Below, piece by piece: positions 22,668 to 34,609 of a stretch of DNA of 64,000 nucleotides. The position numbers and the translations under genes are program-made. Each line of letters starts with the position of its first letter. Position 1 is the first letter of the stretch. The stretch covers positions 4,650,001-4,714,000 of the forward strand of contig JAHRBC010000002.1 in assembly GCA_022702545.1 (NCBI GenBank), given 5' to 3'. Under the pieces are notes generated by a model. The model saw only the letters and a program-made list of their open reading frames with translations, searched no databases and was not told where the DNA came from. The DNA comes from Phycomyces nitens (taxonomy: Eukaryota > Mucoromycota > Mucoromycetes > Mucorales > Phycomycetaceae).

Positions 22668-25600
22668 ATGTCTTCTATTACTCAACTTCGCAACGAGGCC
22701 TGTTATTGCACTAAATGCAATGGTAACGCCCAAGGTTACAGTCTGGTAACAAAGAGAACCTCTCAGCGTCATAATAAGAGAGCAAGAATTGACGAACTTG
22801 AAAGAATTGTGATGGGTATGATGATTTTGGTATTGTTTTTTGGCCCTTGTATAATAACACGGTTTTTTATTAAACACAGAAAGACAAAGAGAAATGGTGG
22901 AGATTGATATTGAACGTAAGGAATATTTATTTGAAGAGCAGCAGATAGTAACAAGCTATTGTATTCTATATGTAGCTATCAAAACCCATCAATCCGGTTC
23001 TATGGAAAGACAGAATGATTTTTCCCACTCACCCGTTGTGGAATCTGAGCTGATGCTGGATGGCGATGATTCAGCTGCCAATGAGGTGAATGGCAATGAC
23101 AGCAACAATGAAGAGGAGAGCAATGCCAAAGACAGTGATGGTGACGACGTCGAGGAGATTGAAGTCGAGGATCTTAGCAGTGAAGGCAAGTGTTGAATAA
23201 AGAAAAAAGAACCTGAAAAAATTGAGTGTTAATAATTATCATTTTAAAATAGACCCCTTTTCCTCCCCCGAGATGCCAGAGAATCCAGTGCACAGGTCCA
23301 TTGCCATATTCGTGATCCTGTTTGCATCCCGCTACGTGGTCAACAAGGGTGCTGTTGTCTTGATCGAGTTCATCAACGAGCTCTTGAAGATCTACGAGCA
23401 GGATTTCCAATTGCCCTCTAGCCTTCCTGGTCTCCAAAAGATGACGGGTTTCTCAGCCTTGACCAAAGGAATAAAGAAATCTGTTGTGTGCCAGGATTGC
23501 CACAAGGTGTACGAGGAAGCTGGGTCTGTTCCTGAGTTCTGTAACTCATCCAAGGTTGGTTCCCGCTCTTCCTGTGGGTGCAAGTTGATGAAGGCGTCCT
23601 CTTCTGGTACTTTGGTTCCAAGACGCCAATTCCACTATCAGTCTGTCAAGCAGGCGTTGAGTGTCCTTTTCCTCCGCCCGGATTTTGAGGCCAATATCCG
23701 CCATTGGAACAAAGAGCTTAAGGTCATGGACACCATGTGCAATGTGTACGATGGTGCCATGTGGAAGGACCTGAAGGATAAGGATGGTGTCTCCTTTGTC
23801 GCTGACCCACGTTCATTGATGCTGACATTGAACATCGATTGGTTTCAGCCATTCGATGGGGTGACTTATTCCTGTGGAGCAATCTACTTGGCAATAAACA
23901 ATCTTCCTAGGGCTGAGCGGTTCAAGCCCAAGAATATCATCCTTGTTGGCCTGATGCCTGGGCCGAAGGAGCCAAAATCAGACAAGATAAACAGCTACCT
24001 GGAGCCGCTAGTCAATGACCTGAACCAGCTGTACGTTGGTGTTTCCATCCCAACGTTTGAGTGCCCTTCTTCTGTGGTTGTCCATGCTGCCTTGATGATG
24101 GTCGCCTGCGACATCCCTGCTGCCAGGAAGACTAGTGGCTTCACAGCCCATAACAGCACTCGGGCATGCTATAAGTGCAGTCGCAGTTTCTCCCATCTGG
24201 AAGGCACGAGCCATGTAGACTTTTGTGGGTTTGAGTTTGTCAAGTGGAGGCTTGCCAATGGTGAAGAAAACCGGGTGCATGCTGAGGAGTGGAAGAGTGC
24301 AAGTACGCCCTCAGAAAGGCACCAGCTGGAGGTCGAAAATGGTGTTTGATGGTCGCAGCTGCACCGCCTTGGATACTTTGATCTAGTATGTGGAATGATC
24401 ATTGATCCCATGCACAACCTATTCCTGGGTACGGCCAAGAGGATGGTCGAGACATGGACTGCCAGTGGTCTGATCACAGACCGGGATCTTTGTCAGATGC
24501 AAAAGGTGGCAGAGACAATGGTGTTGCCTGTGGGATATACCATGTTGAAGACGAAGATCGGAAAGGGGTTTCCCCAAATGAAAGCCGACGAGTGGAAGTC
24601 CTGGGTGTTGATTTACTCTCCTGTTCTGCTGCGGCCTGTTCTTTCTGGAACAAAGTTCAAGAATTGGATCAGCTTTGTTGATGCATGCCGTCTCCTCACC
24701 AAGCCTACCATCACTTTTGATGAACTTGATGAGGCCCATAGTCACCTGGAGAAGTTTGGTCAGGAGTGTGAACAACAATACCCTAGTACCATCCTCACCT
24801 GCAACATGCACCTACACCTCCATCTTCGCGACACTGTTCGTGATTTTGGACCAGTGTATGGTTATTGGCTCTTTGGGTTTGAGCGATATAATGGGTTGTT
24901 GAAGAATGTTGATACAAACAGGAGAGATGAGTTTGAATCAACATACATAAAAAGTTTTACTGAAAATATGTATAAGGGTGATCTTGTGCAAAGACTTACA
25001 TGTCAGAGCCAAGTCCCCTTCAAAGTACTATTGAAAAAACTCACCTCCTTGTCCAATACTTTTATAGTAGCCCCAGCCCCAGCACCAGCACCTCAACGCT
25101 GTTTCCATCTTGACGCATTCCTGCAAGCCTCGTTGGATGTCAGTCTTACGATTAAGGGTAACGAAGCTCTCCCTCCGTCAGCATTACCTTTACCAACAGC
25201 AACAGCAACAACACAGATGGGTGATATCGACTATCCCCATCTCCTAGAATATTACAAGAGAGCATATGACAATGAGCACCTTGTTGACTACCTCCATGCA
25301 TCTTCATCACCATTCTTTGTCAATGACCGAATCACAAAGATCAAGGCCATTGATCTTCTTGGTCAGACATACAAGGGCAAAGGTGGATCTGGCAGTCGCG
25401 GGTCATATATCCAAGCTCTTTTTCTGGATTTCGAGGGCCGAAAGACAAACGCGTACACAGGAGAAATCCAATACCTGTTCGCCCACAACTTCGTTCCTCC
25501 TCCCAGCCCCTCCAACAGCCGCCCTCATTTCCACCACAAGCAACATGTGTTTGCATTCGTCCACTGGCTTGTTCCAGATCCTGACAATCTCAGACCAGTT

Positions 25601-25759
25601 GAGCAAGTTGACATCTGCCTCCCTGGTTTTGCGCCAAACACGTTCGACAGCATCTTGCCAGTGCACAGGATTCTCTTGGAAGTGGCTACGGCCGAATTAA
25701 AAATTGAAAACAACGCAAGGATGCTGGTCATTCCACTGCCAAAAAAAATATATGCATAA
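22668..25759 (+). pseudogene. E5 Tnp2-like transposase, one nonsense codon
   Basis: Exons 22668-22815, 22880-22915, 22976-23185 and 23253-25759 sum to 2901 nt, a multiple of three. It has the N-terminal Cys motif (C-Y-C-T-K-C), an acidic exon 3, the zinc ribbon (C-Q-D-C...C-G-C), then D-W-F-Q-P-F-D-G, M-P-G-P-K-E, A-C-D-I-P-A-A-R, D-P-M-H-N-L-F-L-G and a P-L-P-K-K-I-Y-A end. The only lesion seen is TGA at 24347-24349, where relatives have Arg (N-G-V-R-W), a likely CGA to TGA transition. The third intron has a GC donor (GCAAGT) instead of GT. Confidence 0.9.
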
Positions 25760-25775
25760 ATACAAATAAAACTTT

Positions 25776-25798
25776 TCTCTCTCTCTCTCTCTCTCTTT
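25776..25798. repeat. (CT)n microsatellite
   Basis: A pure CT dinucleotide run in the short region between the convergent E5 genes, just after the transposase stop codon. Confidence 0.9.
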
Positions 25799-25898
25799 TA
25801 AAGAAGCAAAAAACAAAACAAAGCCAAGTAAAATATACATATAGTCCAAATAGCGCATATGTGAAACAGGGTGAAAATTAAGAGAAAAAGAAAACGTT

Positions 25899-27110
25899 TT
25901 ATTGTCTCAGTGACCATTGAGGAAGGGAGGAAGAAAGCCCCTCAGGGACTGCTAAATCCGCAACGCGGCCAAATACTCTTGGGAGCATTTGGCGCACGTT
26001 GACACCCAAGCCAAGGAGCGAGTACGAGTCCAACAACTCAATCAACTGATTGAACTAATATACATTCATTAGAATATTATTTTATGATTCAAAAGCAATA
26101 AAAAAAATTTATTTAAATAATATGTTACCTCATCGCTCCTCCAGCCTGGGCATACTGTGCGGATCATCCGCCGGCCAGGAACTCCAGGAAACTCATCCTC
26201 AGACTCACCCTCAGACATTGCTGCCTTTTGGATGAGTGCTGAGCAATCATTGCCTATCGCATTGTCAATGGCATCCTTGTTGGAGAGGTATGCCATTCGA
26301 CGGCGATGGAAATGCTAATCAAACATATGTTTAATATTGTTTTTCAATCTCAAGTCTTTTAGATGCTATACTATTACATACATCAGCTTCCCGGTCGGCT
26401 TTTCTGGCACGAGCATTTGCGGCTACCCGTGCCTCAGGAGACGCCCTCTCCTGGCAACGCCTTCCGCAAAAGTTCCGGTAGACACTGTCCCAAAGATCCC
26501 TTTGGCGCAAGCCAGTGTTGATGAACGTTGGGCCCAGGTAGGCAAGGAGTTCAAGAACCAACTCCTTGTTGGGAGATTCATTGAAATGAACCTCCGTTCT
26601 CCACCTGGGCCTGTTGTTGTTGGCTTGCACCATAGCCGGGTTGTTTGACCTGAAATTGGGCCTCCACAGATAGTCTCGTATATGTCGCTATTAAATTTTT
26701 ATAAGCCAATGAATTGGTAAGCTATTGAGAATATTAATACTTACAAACGCTTCTGTGGCGGCACCAGGGTTATACTCCACCACAGCCGGGATGATGGGAG
26801 CTGGGCCAGTGGCAGGGATGGCAACAGGACCAGGAGCAGGGACAGCAACAGGACCAGGAGCAGGGCCAACAATGGTTAATAGCTCCTCACCAAAGGCAGA
26901 AGCAAGCTCGGCGGCAGGAACTGCACTGTTGTTGGCAGCCACCAACTCAGCCAAACTGTCAATAGCCTCGACAGTACTGGCGTTGCCTTCGATGCTGGTG
27001 CCAATGCGAGAATCTACCCTGACAAGGATGTTTTGAATATCCCACAAGGTCTCCAACAATTGGAGTTGCTCATCGGTTGAGCGAGAAGTGGGAGTGGATC
27101 TTGGTGCCAT
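25899..27110 (-). CDS. E5 accessory protein, intact
   Basis: Exons 26745-27110, 26382-26687 (306 nt), 26129-26314 and 25899-26054 are all multiples of three, giving 337 aa. Exon 1 is rich in Ala, Pro and Val with an imperfect G-P-V-A-V-P-A-P repeat. Exon 2 has the family block F-N-E-S-P-N-K-E-L. Exon 3 has A-M-S-E-G-E-S and P-G-W-R-S-D-E. Convergent with the transposase, 139 bp between stops. Its openness contrasts with the nonsense codon in the partner transposase. Function unknown. Confidence 0.75.
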
Positions 27111-27720
27111 GGTCTATAGAATATCATATGTTTTCAAAATTAGCTTTGTATTCTCTTTATAAATTATAGACTCTACTCTTTACATACAAAATACTTGGTT
27201 TGCGAGTGCAGGAGGGTCAATTCAATTGTAAATAGATGGTCTTTATATACACAGATGAGTTTAATAAACAGATTCCTAATTACCCTTTGTATACTCTGTA
27301 TAAATTAATAAAAAAATAATTTTGGATCTCTGCTTGAAATTAAATATCATTTCTTTCTTTCTTTTTGTTCTATCTTCTTATCTCTGTTGTTTTATCTCTA
27401 CGTGGGTTTCTAATAAGACATTCTTTATACTAACAAATTAATGGCTTCTTTATAAATGTATACTCATCCCAATACATTCTCTCTACCACTGCAAAAATGG
27501 TGTTAAATCAATGATTAATTGTGGGGTGTTGTTATCAATAACAGTATATGAAAAATTGCAACTCAGGGAAAATCCTTTGGTTAGTATCATTGACAGATAT
27601 AAGCATGTCTTATTGATTAGATAGATTATGGAGTACCTGAAAGTAATAATAAAACTATAAAGGAACTGGCAATAAACTACTGCTATTATATATTCTCTTT
27701 TGATATAAACCCAAAATAAA

Positions 27721-30700
27721 ATGTTTGCCATTCCCAATGCTAATGAAGTTGAATGCCAATGCTCGAAATGCGTTTGCAATCCTGCTGGCTACATGATCAC
27801 TGCCAAAAGAACTGCCAAGCGTCATGCTCAGAGTGACAAAGACAGAGAATTGGATAGAAATATCAATCGTAAATAAAATGGCTATTATATAGTGTGGGCT
27901 GTAATATTAATAATATTTTAAATAGTCTTGCCTGTCCAACAAAGCAGTGTTGATGTGGACATGGAAGCAATTCAATTTGAAGAGGACATTGAATGTACAT
28001 AGTATTTTATTTTTTATACTCAATATACACTTTACTTATGCTCGGTTTCAATAGATGACAGTTACTCTAATGATGTGCCGTCATCCATGGAATATCCCAA
28101 TAGGTTCTTACCTCTTTCGGCCGAAGATTTTCTTTTTGGAGCAGATGAGCTCATTCATGAATATTCATCTGAGCATGAATCATCTGATGAAGATGCCGAG
28201 AAAGAAGAGGCCGAGCAGAGTGAAGGTCAGCAATAAACAAAAATGTTGATAGTGCCTTTGAATAAAGAAAGATATTAATATTTAATTATTATTAATACTC
28301 ACAGAGAGTTCAGCCAATCTTCCTGAAGATCCATGGCACAGATTGATAGCCATTTTCCTTGTCATGTTTATTTCTTCCTTTGTTGTTGATGAGGGTGCCG
28401 TGATATTAATTTCATTCATTAATGCAATCCTTGAGCATTATGGGGAAAGCTTCAGACTCCCAACAAGTATCCCTGGTTTAAAGAAGATAACTGGATACAG
28501 TGCTATGACAAGTGGTGTGTCAACATTTATTGCATGCAGTGATTGCCACAGTCTGTATAAAAGCAATAGTGAAGTACCTACTTGTTGTACTGGAAAGAAA
28601 CTTGGCTGCCAGAACGAATGTGGAAACAGTCTGTTTAAGTCTGGAATTAGTAATGGATTGACTGCAAAGTGCACATTTGTGTACAACTCGTTGAAAACAG
28701 CCTTGGCAAAGCTTTTCAAGTGACCCAATTTCGAAACTGCCATCAACATGTGGAATCGTGGTCCAAAGGTTCCTGGCACCATGTTTGATGTATATGATGG
28801 AAAGATGTGGAAGGAGTTTGTGGATAAGGATGGCATGCAGTTTGTTGCCAGAGAGAGATCATTGTTGTTGACATTTAACATCGATTGGTTCCAGCCTTTC
28901 GATGGGGTAACCTATTCTTGTGGTGCTATTTACCTCACTATCAACAATTTGCCAAGAGATGAACATAACAAGATGGAAAATGTGATTCTTGTTGGGCTCA
29001 TGCCAGGTTCCAAAGAAGCAAGTACTGCCGAGATCAACAACTACCTGCGCCCCCTTGTTGATGAGTTCAAGGAGTTGTACACTGGTATCAAGCTTGATAC
29101 GTATAGTCGTTCTGGTGCTTTGGTTCATGCTGCTCTGCTGATGGTTGCATGCGACATACCTGCTGCAAGAAAGACCTGTGGCTTCACTTCCCACAACAGC
29201 AGAAACGCATGCCATAAGTGTAATCGTCACTTTTTCCATTTTGAAGGCACATCTATTGTTGACTATTCTGGATTCAATTCTTCAGAGTGGATTGGCCGCA
29301 CAAAAGAGGAGAACCGCCAGCATGCCATCATGTGGAAAAATGCAAGAACTTTGGTGGAGAGAAAGCAGCTGGAAGTTGAGAATGGAGTGCGGTGGTCCAA
29401 GCTTCACCAACTTGCATACTTTGAGCCAGTCAGGGCAACCATTGTGAACCCAATGCACAACCTTTTCCTTGGAACGGCCAAGCGCATGATGGAAAAGTGG
29501 ATCCTGTGTGGTTATCTCAATGACAATGACCTTTGTGAGATGCAAGTTGAGGCAAACACAATCACATTGCCTTCGGAATACGCCACTCTCACCACTAAAA
29601 TTGCAAAGGGATTTCCATTCATGAAGGCAGATGAATGGAAATCATGGTGCTTAATTTACTCGCCTGTTATATTGAAGGGACGGCTGGAAGATGATCTGTT
29701 TGCCAACTGGATCGAGTTTGTTGATGCCTGCCGGTTATTGACAAAGCCAACCATCAGTGAAGAAGAGATTGAGCTTGCTCATGGTAGTCTGGAGAGATTC
29801 TGCGGTGGTTGTGAAGAATTGTACAAGCATGACGTCCTGTCCCCGAACATGCACCTTCACCTCCATTTGAAAGAGACAATTCATGATTTTGGGCCCATTT
29901 ATGGATATTGGCTGTTCAGCTTTGAACGGTACAATGGACTTGTTAAAGGCTTTAACACAAATCGTAAAGCTGGTTTTGAAAAGACGTATATGAATAAGTT
30001 TATTCAAAGTGGTTCAAAAGGCAATTTTTACCATGCTCATCTTGCCACCATCACCAGCCAAAGTCACCTTGCTCTGTTCAACAGACTGTCTCCCGCCACT
30101 GTGTTTGTGCCTCAGCAAAATAGGCTGTCAATCTTCTCTCTCCCTGTCTTTTTGGAATCAGCAATGAACCCAACAAAGCAAACATTTGGCAATGAGCCCC
30201 TCCCACCATCCGCCCTGCCATTGGTCTTGAAAACGCCAACAACAATGAGGAAGTCTGAGTACGACTGTCTTCTGAAGTACTACAAGATGGAGTATGCCAA
30301 CGACAATCTTTGCAGTGCAAAGAACATCATTAGAAGTGCAAACTTTGTTAATGACAGAATCCAGAAGTTTACCTCAATAAATCTTCTTGGACAAGTCTAT
30401 AAAGGCAGTGAGAGGGCAAATGGAAGAGGTTCATACATCCAGGCAATGTATATTGAGAAAAATGGTGATTCTGGGGAGATATATGCTGGTCGTATTAAAT
30501 ATCTTTTCGTCCACAATTTTTTGCCAACCCCTACTCCTGCCAACTTTCTTTCTCACCTTAATCCCCAGCATATTTTTGCTTTTGTTGAGTGATATGAAAT
30601 CCCTTACCATCAACCAAGAATCAACCAGGGTATTGAGCTGTATAAACCAACTTTCTAAAAGTACAACTACGATAACATTTTGCCTGTTCATTGCATCCTT

Positions 30701-30787
30701 TCACCAATTGCAATCGGCAATCAAGCTTCTGGTTGTGGCGCAGCCAAAGTTCTTGTCATTCCCTTGCCTAGAAAGCTTTATGCTTAG
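27721..30787 (+). pseudogene. E6 Tnp2-like transposase, three in-frame stops
   Basis: Exons 27721-27868, 27926-27994, 28055-28225 and 28305-30787 sum to 2871 nt, a multiple of three, so no net frameshift. It has the Cys motif C-Q-C-S-K-C, a longer exon 2 than its relatives (69 nt against 36), acidic exon 3, zinc ribbon, D-W-F-Q-P-F-D-G, A-C-D-I-P-A-A-R and a F-L-G-T-A-K-R-M block; the D-P-M-H block reads N-P-M-H here. Stops are TGA 28721-28723 (Arg in relatives), TGA 30590-30592 (Trp in relatives) and TAA 30656-30658. At least the first two fit single transitions. It ends P-L-P-R-K-L-Y-A. Confidence 0.9.
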
Positions 30788-30924
30788 ACTTCTTTTTCTT
30801 TTTTTCTATTATTATTATTATCTTTCACTATCTTATATAAAACATACAATACTTGTGTATTCAAAACAATATTAATGAAAGTATAGGAATGAGAGATGCA
30901 AGTAATTGTTTATTCACGTTTTGT

Positions 30925-31651
30925 TCACGCGGGCATTTTGGCTACTAAGCCATGAGGAATTGCTTTTGATACAACTACATGATGGCGAGCCTTCAGCTGG
31001 CCCGCTCTCTTTCCCAAATCACTTATTGCAAGAGTATCGAGAAAGTCAAAGAACTCATTCAACTATCCAAATATTTTCTTTGTTAAACATATAATAAAAG
31101 TGGAAATATATGTTATAGCTACCTCATCACTTTGCCAGCTTGGGCGAAGCACTGTTACAGTTGTGTCTGTATCACTTTCGTCATCAGACATGACATCTCT
31201 ATAAAAGACACCACTGTAGTCTCTCCCGAACTTTTCGATAGAGGCGGCCTTGTGTTTGGCAAATGTTCTCTTCTGTCTCTTGAAGAGCTAAAAAATATAA
31301 TGATAAATATATTTATAGTTCTCTTATTTTTATAGAGCCACCTACGTCTGTCTTGCAATTGCCTCTTCTGTTTGCCTCTTTTTTGGCTAGTTTGCCTTCC
31401 AATGAGAGCTTGCTGTTGGCCATGCAGTTGTAATAGTTGTTAACTATCATACCACATAGTTCTTTTGTCGGAACAAAGGCAGACTCACTCTGGCCACGCA
31501 GATACACCAACAAGTCATCTGCCACACCCTTGTTGACCTTATCAGACAACCCAACACTGACATCCCAAGTCATCTTTGCGTCATTCTCACTTATTTTTTG
31601 GGGATCATCAGTGTTGAGATTCATGTTTCTGAGATGATCACAAATGAGTTT
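30925..31651 (-). CDS. E6 accessory gene, exons 2-4
   Basis: Exons 31346-31651 (306 nt), 31123-31287 and 30925-31062, all open. They contain the acidic M-S-D-D-E-S motif and R-P-S-W-Q-S-D-E. Exon 1 is found 18 kb away at 49585-49974, on the far side of E7, also open. With E7 removed the four exons give 999 nt (332 aa). E7 therefore sits in intron 1 of an otherwise intact gene, and splicing across an 18-kb insert is unlikely. Confidence 0.75.
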
Positions 31652-32143
31652 CTAGTTTATACACTGGAAAAACGGGCTTGATTACCAGTGCAGAAAGATA
31701 AGTAAACAATAGTGTAATTACCTGAATTATGATAGACTCTACATATAATTCCGCTTGAGAACAACCTGGTCTTAGCTGCTAGCAGTATGTCGTGATAATT
31801 GCTAGCATAATTATTGAAAGAGGTGCTGCAGCTGAGGTCCAGTAGCACTTTCGGCGGGTATATCTAATTAGGTTATGGGGGGATTAAGCATTTAAATGTG
31901 CGGTTCCGTTTTGAAAGAATCTATTTTGAGAGAATAACACTGTAGTATTTTACATCTTTACTACACTTTTTCATCCTCATAGTGTAGTATTTAATCTTCT
32001 TTATTCTTTTTGACCAATAATATATCACCCATTATTTGATTTCCCATTTATAATTGATTGGTAATGTTTTACGTTTTTATTTTTATTAGAAAGAATAGAA
32101 TGTTTCTAGGTTTAGGGTCTACTATTACGCCTATTCCTATGGC

Positions 32144-32876
32144 CTAGCCGTTTCTACCCGGTTGCCTGCTGCTATTTGGATGGAATATTTTTCTACATAA
32201 AAAATACCTGCAAAAATATGAATATCCAGTGATTTTTTGGGCTGCGGAAGTGTTCTGTAAAAGATAAAAGAAGTGTTAATGATATGGGGTACAAAGAGAA
32301 AATTTTTGTGTGTCAAAAGATACTTACATTGCAAGAGATGGGCAAGAGTGCGCAAAGGGGACTTGAATTGTAAGGCTGGATGGGCTGTGTGGCGGGTTTT
32401 ACTATAAAAAAGAGAATAAAAATTAATATGGGTGAACAGAGTGATGATATATTTAATTTACATACCAGGAGCCAAATGGGTTATCAAAGTAGGGGGCATG
32501 GTGTGCAAAGGAAGCCCAAGTGAGTCTATAAAACACATAATAATTATTAATAAATAGTCTGAATAATATTTTAGATAAGTAAAAAGAGATTTATAAAGAA
32601 TATTACCTTTATGATTACAATCGCGAATGATGGAGGAGGCCGATGGCGTGAATAGAAAGGGCAGTCTACAATGGAATAGAGTCAGAGAGGGAACAAGTAT
32701 GATTGAAAGAAAAAATTTACCTGGTGCCGATGGCATCCTTACATAAGTTGTTTGGCCAATCTAAGAGAGAAAGTGAAAATAATTTTTATCATGATGATGG
32801 TACCAGTGAATGCGGCCAGTGAGTATTTGTCTAGATGGCCATTGTGGAAAGGATGAGTTGGAATGGGAGTGCACAT
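32144..32876 (-). other. E7 third unit: spliced, six visible exons
   Basis: Minus-strand exons 32804-32876, 32721-32760, 32607-32665, 32466-32525, 32328-32401 and 32144-32254 are separated by 43-76-nt introns with GT donors and AG acceptors. From the ATG at 32876 the frame stays open through all junctions to TAG at 32144-32146, about 139 codons. However, the copy in E8 meets TAG in its 40-nt exon, and the E5 copy is open in a different frame in its later exons. It is therefore either a small fast-changing protein or a spliced non-coding RNA. A hydrophobic ORF (about 32900-33080) may be an extra 5' exon. It is divergent from the accessory gene at 33316. Confidence 0.5.
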
Positions 32877-33170
32877 CTATGAAAAGAGATTAATTTGTGT
32901 GTATAAAGAGGTATAAAAAATGTCTTACCAGAGAAAGGCGCCGATATCAAAAAAGCAAACAAAAGGAAAAATAAAGGGAACCAAAGAAAAAGGAGAGAGT
33001 CTGAAATTTTTTCACCTTTGAAGCATGCTGCGGAAAGCATGATGGATTGAGCCCAAAAACAATATCAAGGCCGATTTGCATCTCAGTGCTTCAAGACAAT
33101 AGAGGAACATCTTTATAGTCATTCAAAATGCCTATATATAACGGCCTTTTGATATTCAACCTCTCTTACC

Positions 33171-33173
<3 letters not shown>

Positions 33174-33203
<30 letters not shown>
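33174..33203. repeat. (CA)n microsatellite upstream of E7 accessory gene
   Basis: A CA run of about 30 bp, about 110 bp before the accessory start codon. The same place in E8 (about 37590-37605) has a shorter CA run, so repeat length differs inside a block that is otherwise nearly identical between the two elements. Confidence 0.9.
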
Positions 33204-33205
<2 letters not shown>

Positions 33206-33315
33206 ACTTACTCACTCACCCAAACAGTTTTTGTACGTATATTATATTTATTTTTATTTCAATTGAACAAAAACTAATAATTATAATCGAAATATACTTT
33301 ATCATATTCTAGAAA

Positions 33316-34481
33316 ATGGTTAACCAAAGAAGAACAATTGCTCCTCGTCCCACTCCTGCTGGTCCTACTTCTGCTCCTGCTCCTGACATGGAACAGATTA
33401 TGGCAAAGCTTTCCGAGATGGAAGGCAAAATGACAAACGTCGAAGTGCAAGTGGGGTCTGTAAAGGCTCAACTCAACGTTGTTGTGGCTGGTAATGCTTC
33501 AGCCATTAGAGCAATTGGTGCATTGGGTAGTGCCCATAACACTGCTCTTGTCAACTCTCCTGCCATTCCTGTTGCACCTGTTGCTCTTCTACTAGTTGTG
33601 CCAACCAAGCAGACAAACAACGATGTCTATGTAAGTAGCAAATTATATAGTATGTTATCAATTCATTATCTCATATACTGTGTCAGACGGCGATTCGCAA
33701 ATATATGTGGAAGCCAAAGTTTTCGTCGAGAATAACTGCAGAGATCTTGGCAAACAATAACAAGCCAAGGTGGAATACAGACGTTCCTTTCAACCAAAGT
33801 CCAAACAAGGAGTTAGTTGTTAGGATTCTCAACTACTTGGAGCCCAAGTTTGAGAGCAAGGGAATGAGGAGAAGTGACTTGCACAAGAATCTTCACACCA
33901 ACTTCAGGAGCCAAAGTTCCAAAGACAAGAAGTCTTCTTCGGCAAAAGCTGCCGTGAACACTCATTCAAGAAGGGCAAACCGTGCAGGCGAGGTAAGATA
34001 TACTTTAAATAACTAATAAATATTTAATATCAAAGAAGCAGTATTAACTGAGAATTTTAGAGCCATTCTCGGCGCTTGAATGCCTACCTTGACAATGAGG
34101 ACGCAATCAATGAGATGATGGGCAAAGATTGTGCCAACATGATCATAAGGGAGGCAATGTCCGAGGGTGAATCTGATGTAGAGACATCTGAAAGTGGCAC
34201 CAAACGTGTCATCCGTACTGTTCGCCCAGGATGGAGAAGTGATGAGGTAAATAATAATAAGGCAATAACTGGGTTACGTGTCTGAATTGTTATATAAAAT
34301 ATTAATACTTGTATTTCAGTTTAATAGACTCATCACTATTGTTGACTCTCATGTCCTTGATGGAATGGGTTTGCATTCCCATCAATTCTTGCCTCGGGTT
34401 TTTAAGAGTGTGTCAAACTCAGCGGCCCCAAATGACGTGGTTTCCCGCCTCCCACAGTGGGCTTTTAGAAACGATGTATAA
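33316..34481 (+). CDS. E7 accessory protein, intact
   Basis: Exons 33316-33630, 33687-33992 (306 nt), 34061-34246 and 34320-34481 are all in phase 0, giving 322 aa. It starts M-V-N-Q-R-R-T-I-A-P-R-P, identical to E8, then diverges into a Pro/Ala linker and a helical, Met- and Lys-rich segment. Exon 2 has W-N-T-D-V and S-P-N-K-E-L-V. Exon 3 has A-M-S-E-G-E-S. Exon 4 starts F-N-R-L-I. A conserved ~500-bp intron-rich tract lies upstream on the other strand. No named family. Role inferred only from its conservation with the transposase. Confidence 0.8.
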
Positions 34482-34609
34482 ATAAAGTTGTTGTTTATAT
34501 TTTCTCACCCACTTCCCCAAGAACGTAATACTGTCAATATATATAAAGTATATTTTTGGTGCCTTAATTTTGGTTATCTTTAAAAGAAGAAGATATTTTT
34601 TATTTTATA

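Larger units (their letters stand above)
22426..27486 (+). mobile_element. E5: main-family CACTA element, left segment
   Basis: The left TIR begins CACTGGGAAAACGG at 22426, inserted in the E4 arm; the flanking bases TAA (22423-22425) would be the TSD. It carries the transposase on plus and the accessory gene on minus, then the start of the third unit, which is cut by E6 at 27486/27487. E5 resumes at 51498. Its right TIR is not visible in the window. Confidence 0.8.

Noticed and set aside
24419..24811. 130-codon antisense ORF inside the E5 transposase
   Set aside because: The same antisense ORF appears opposite the matching region of E8; it follows from codon use on the coding strand.
33001..33025. 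A possible 15-16-nt intron (GTGAAAAAATTTCAG) in the E7 third unit
   Set aside because: Far shorter than the other introns here (43 nt and up); more likely exon sequence with a one-base length difference between E7 and E8.
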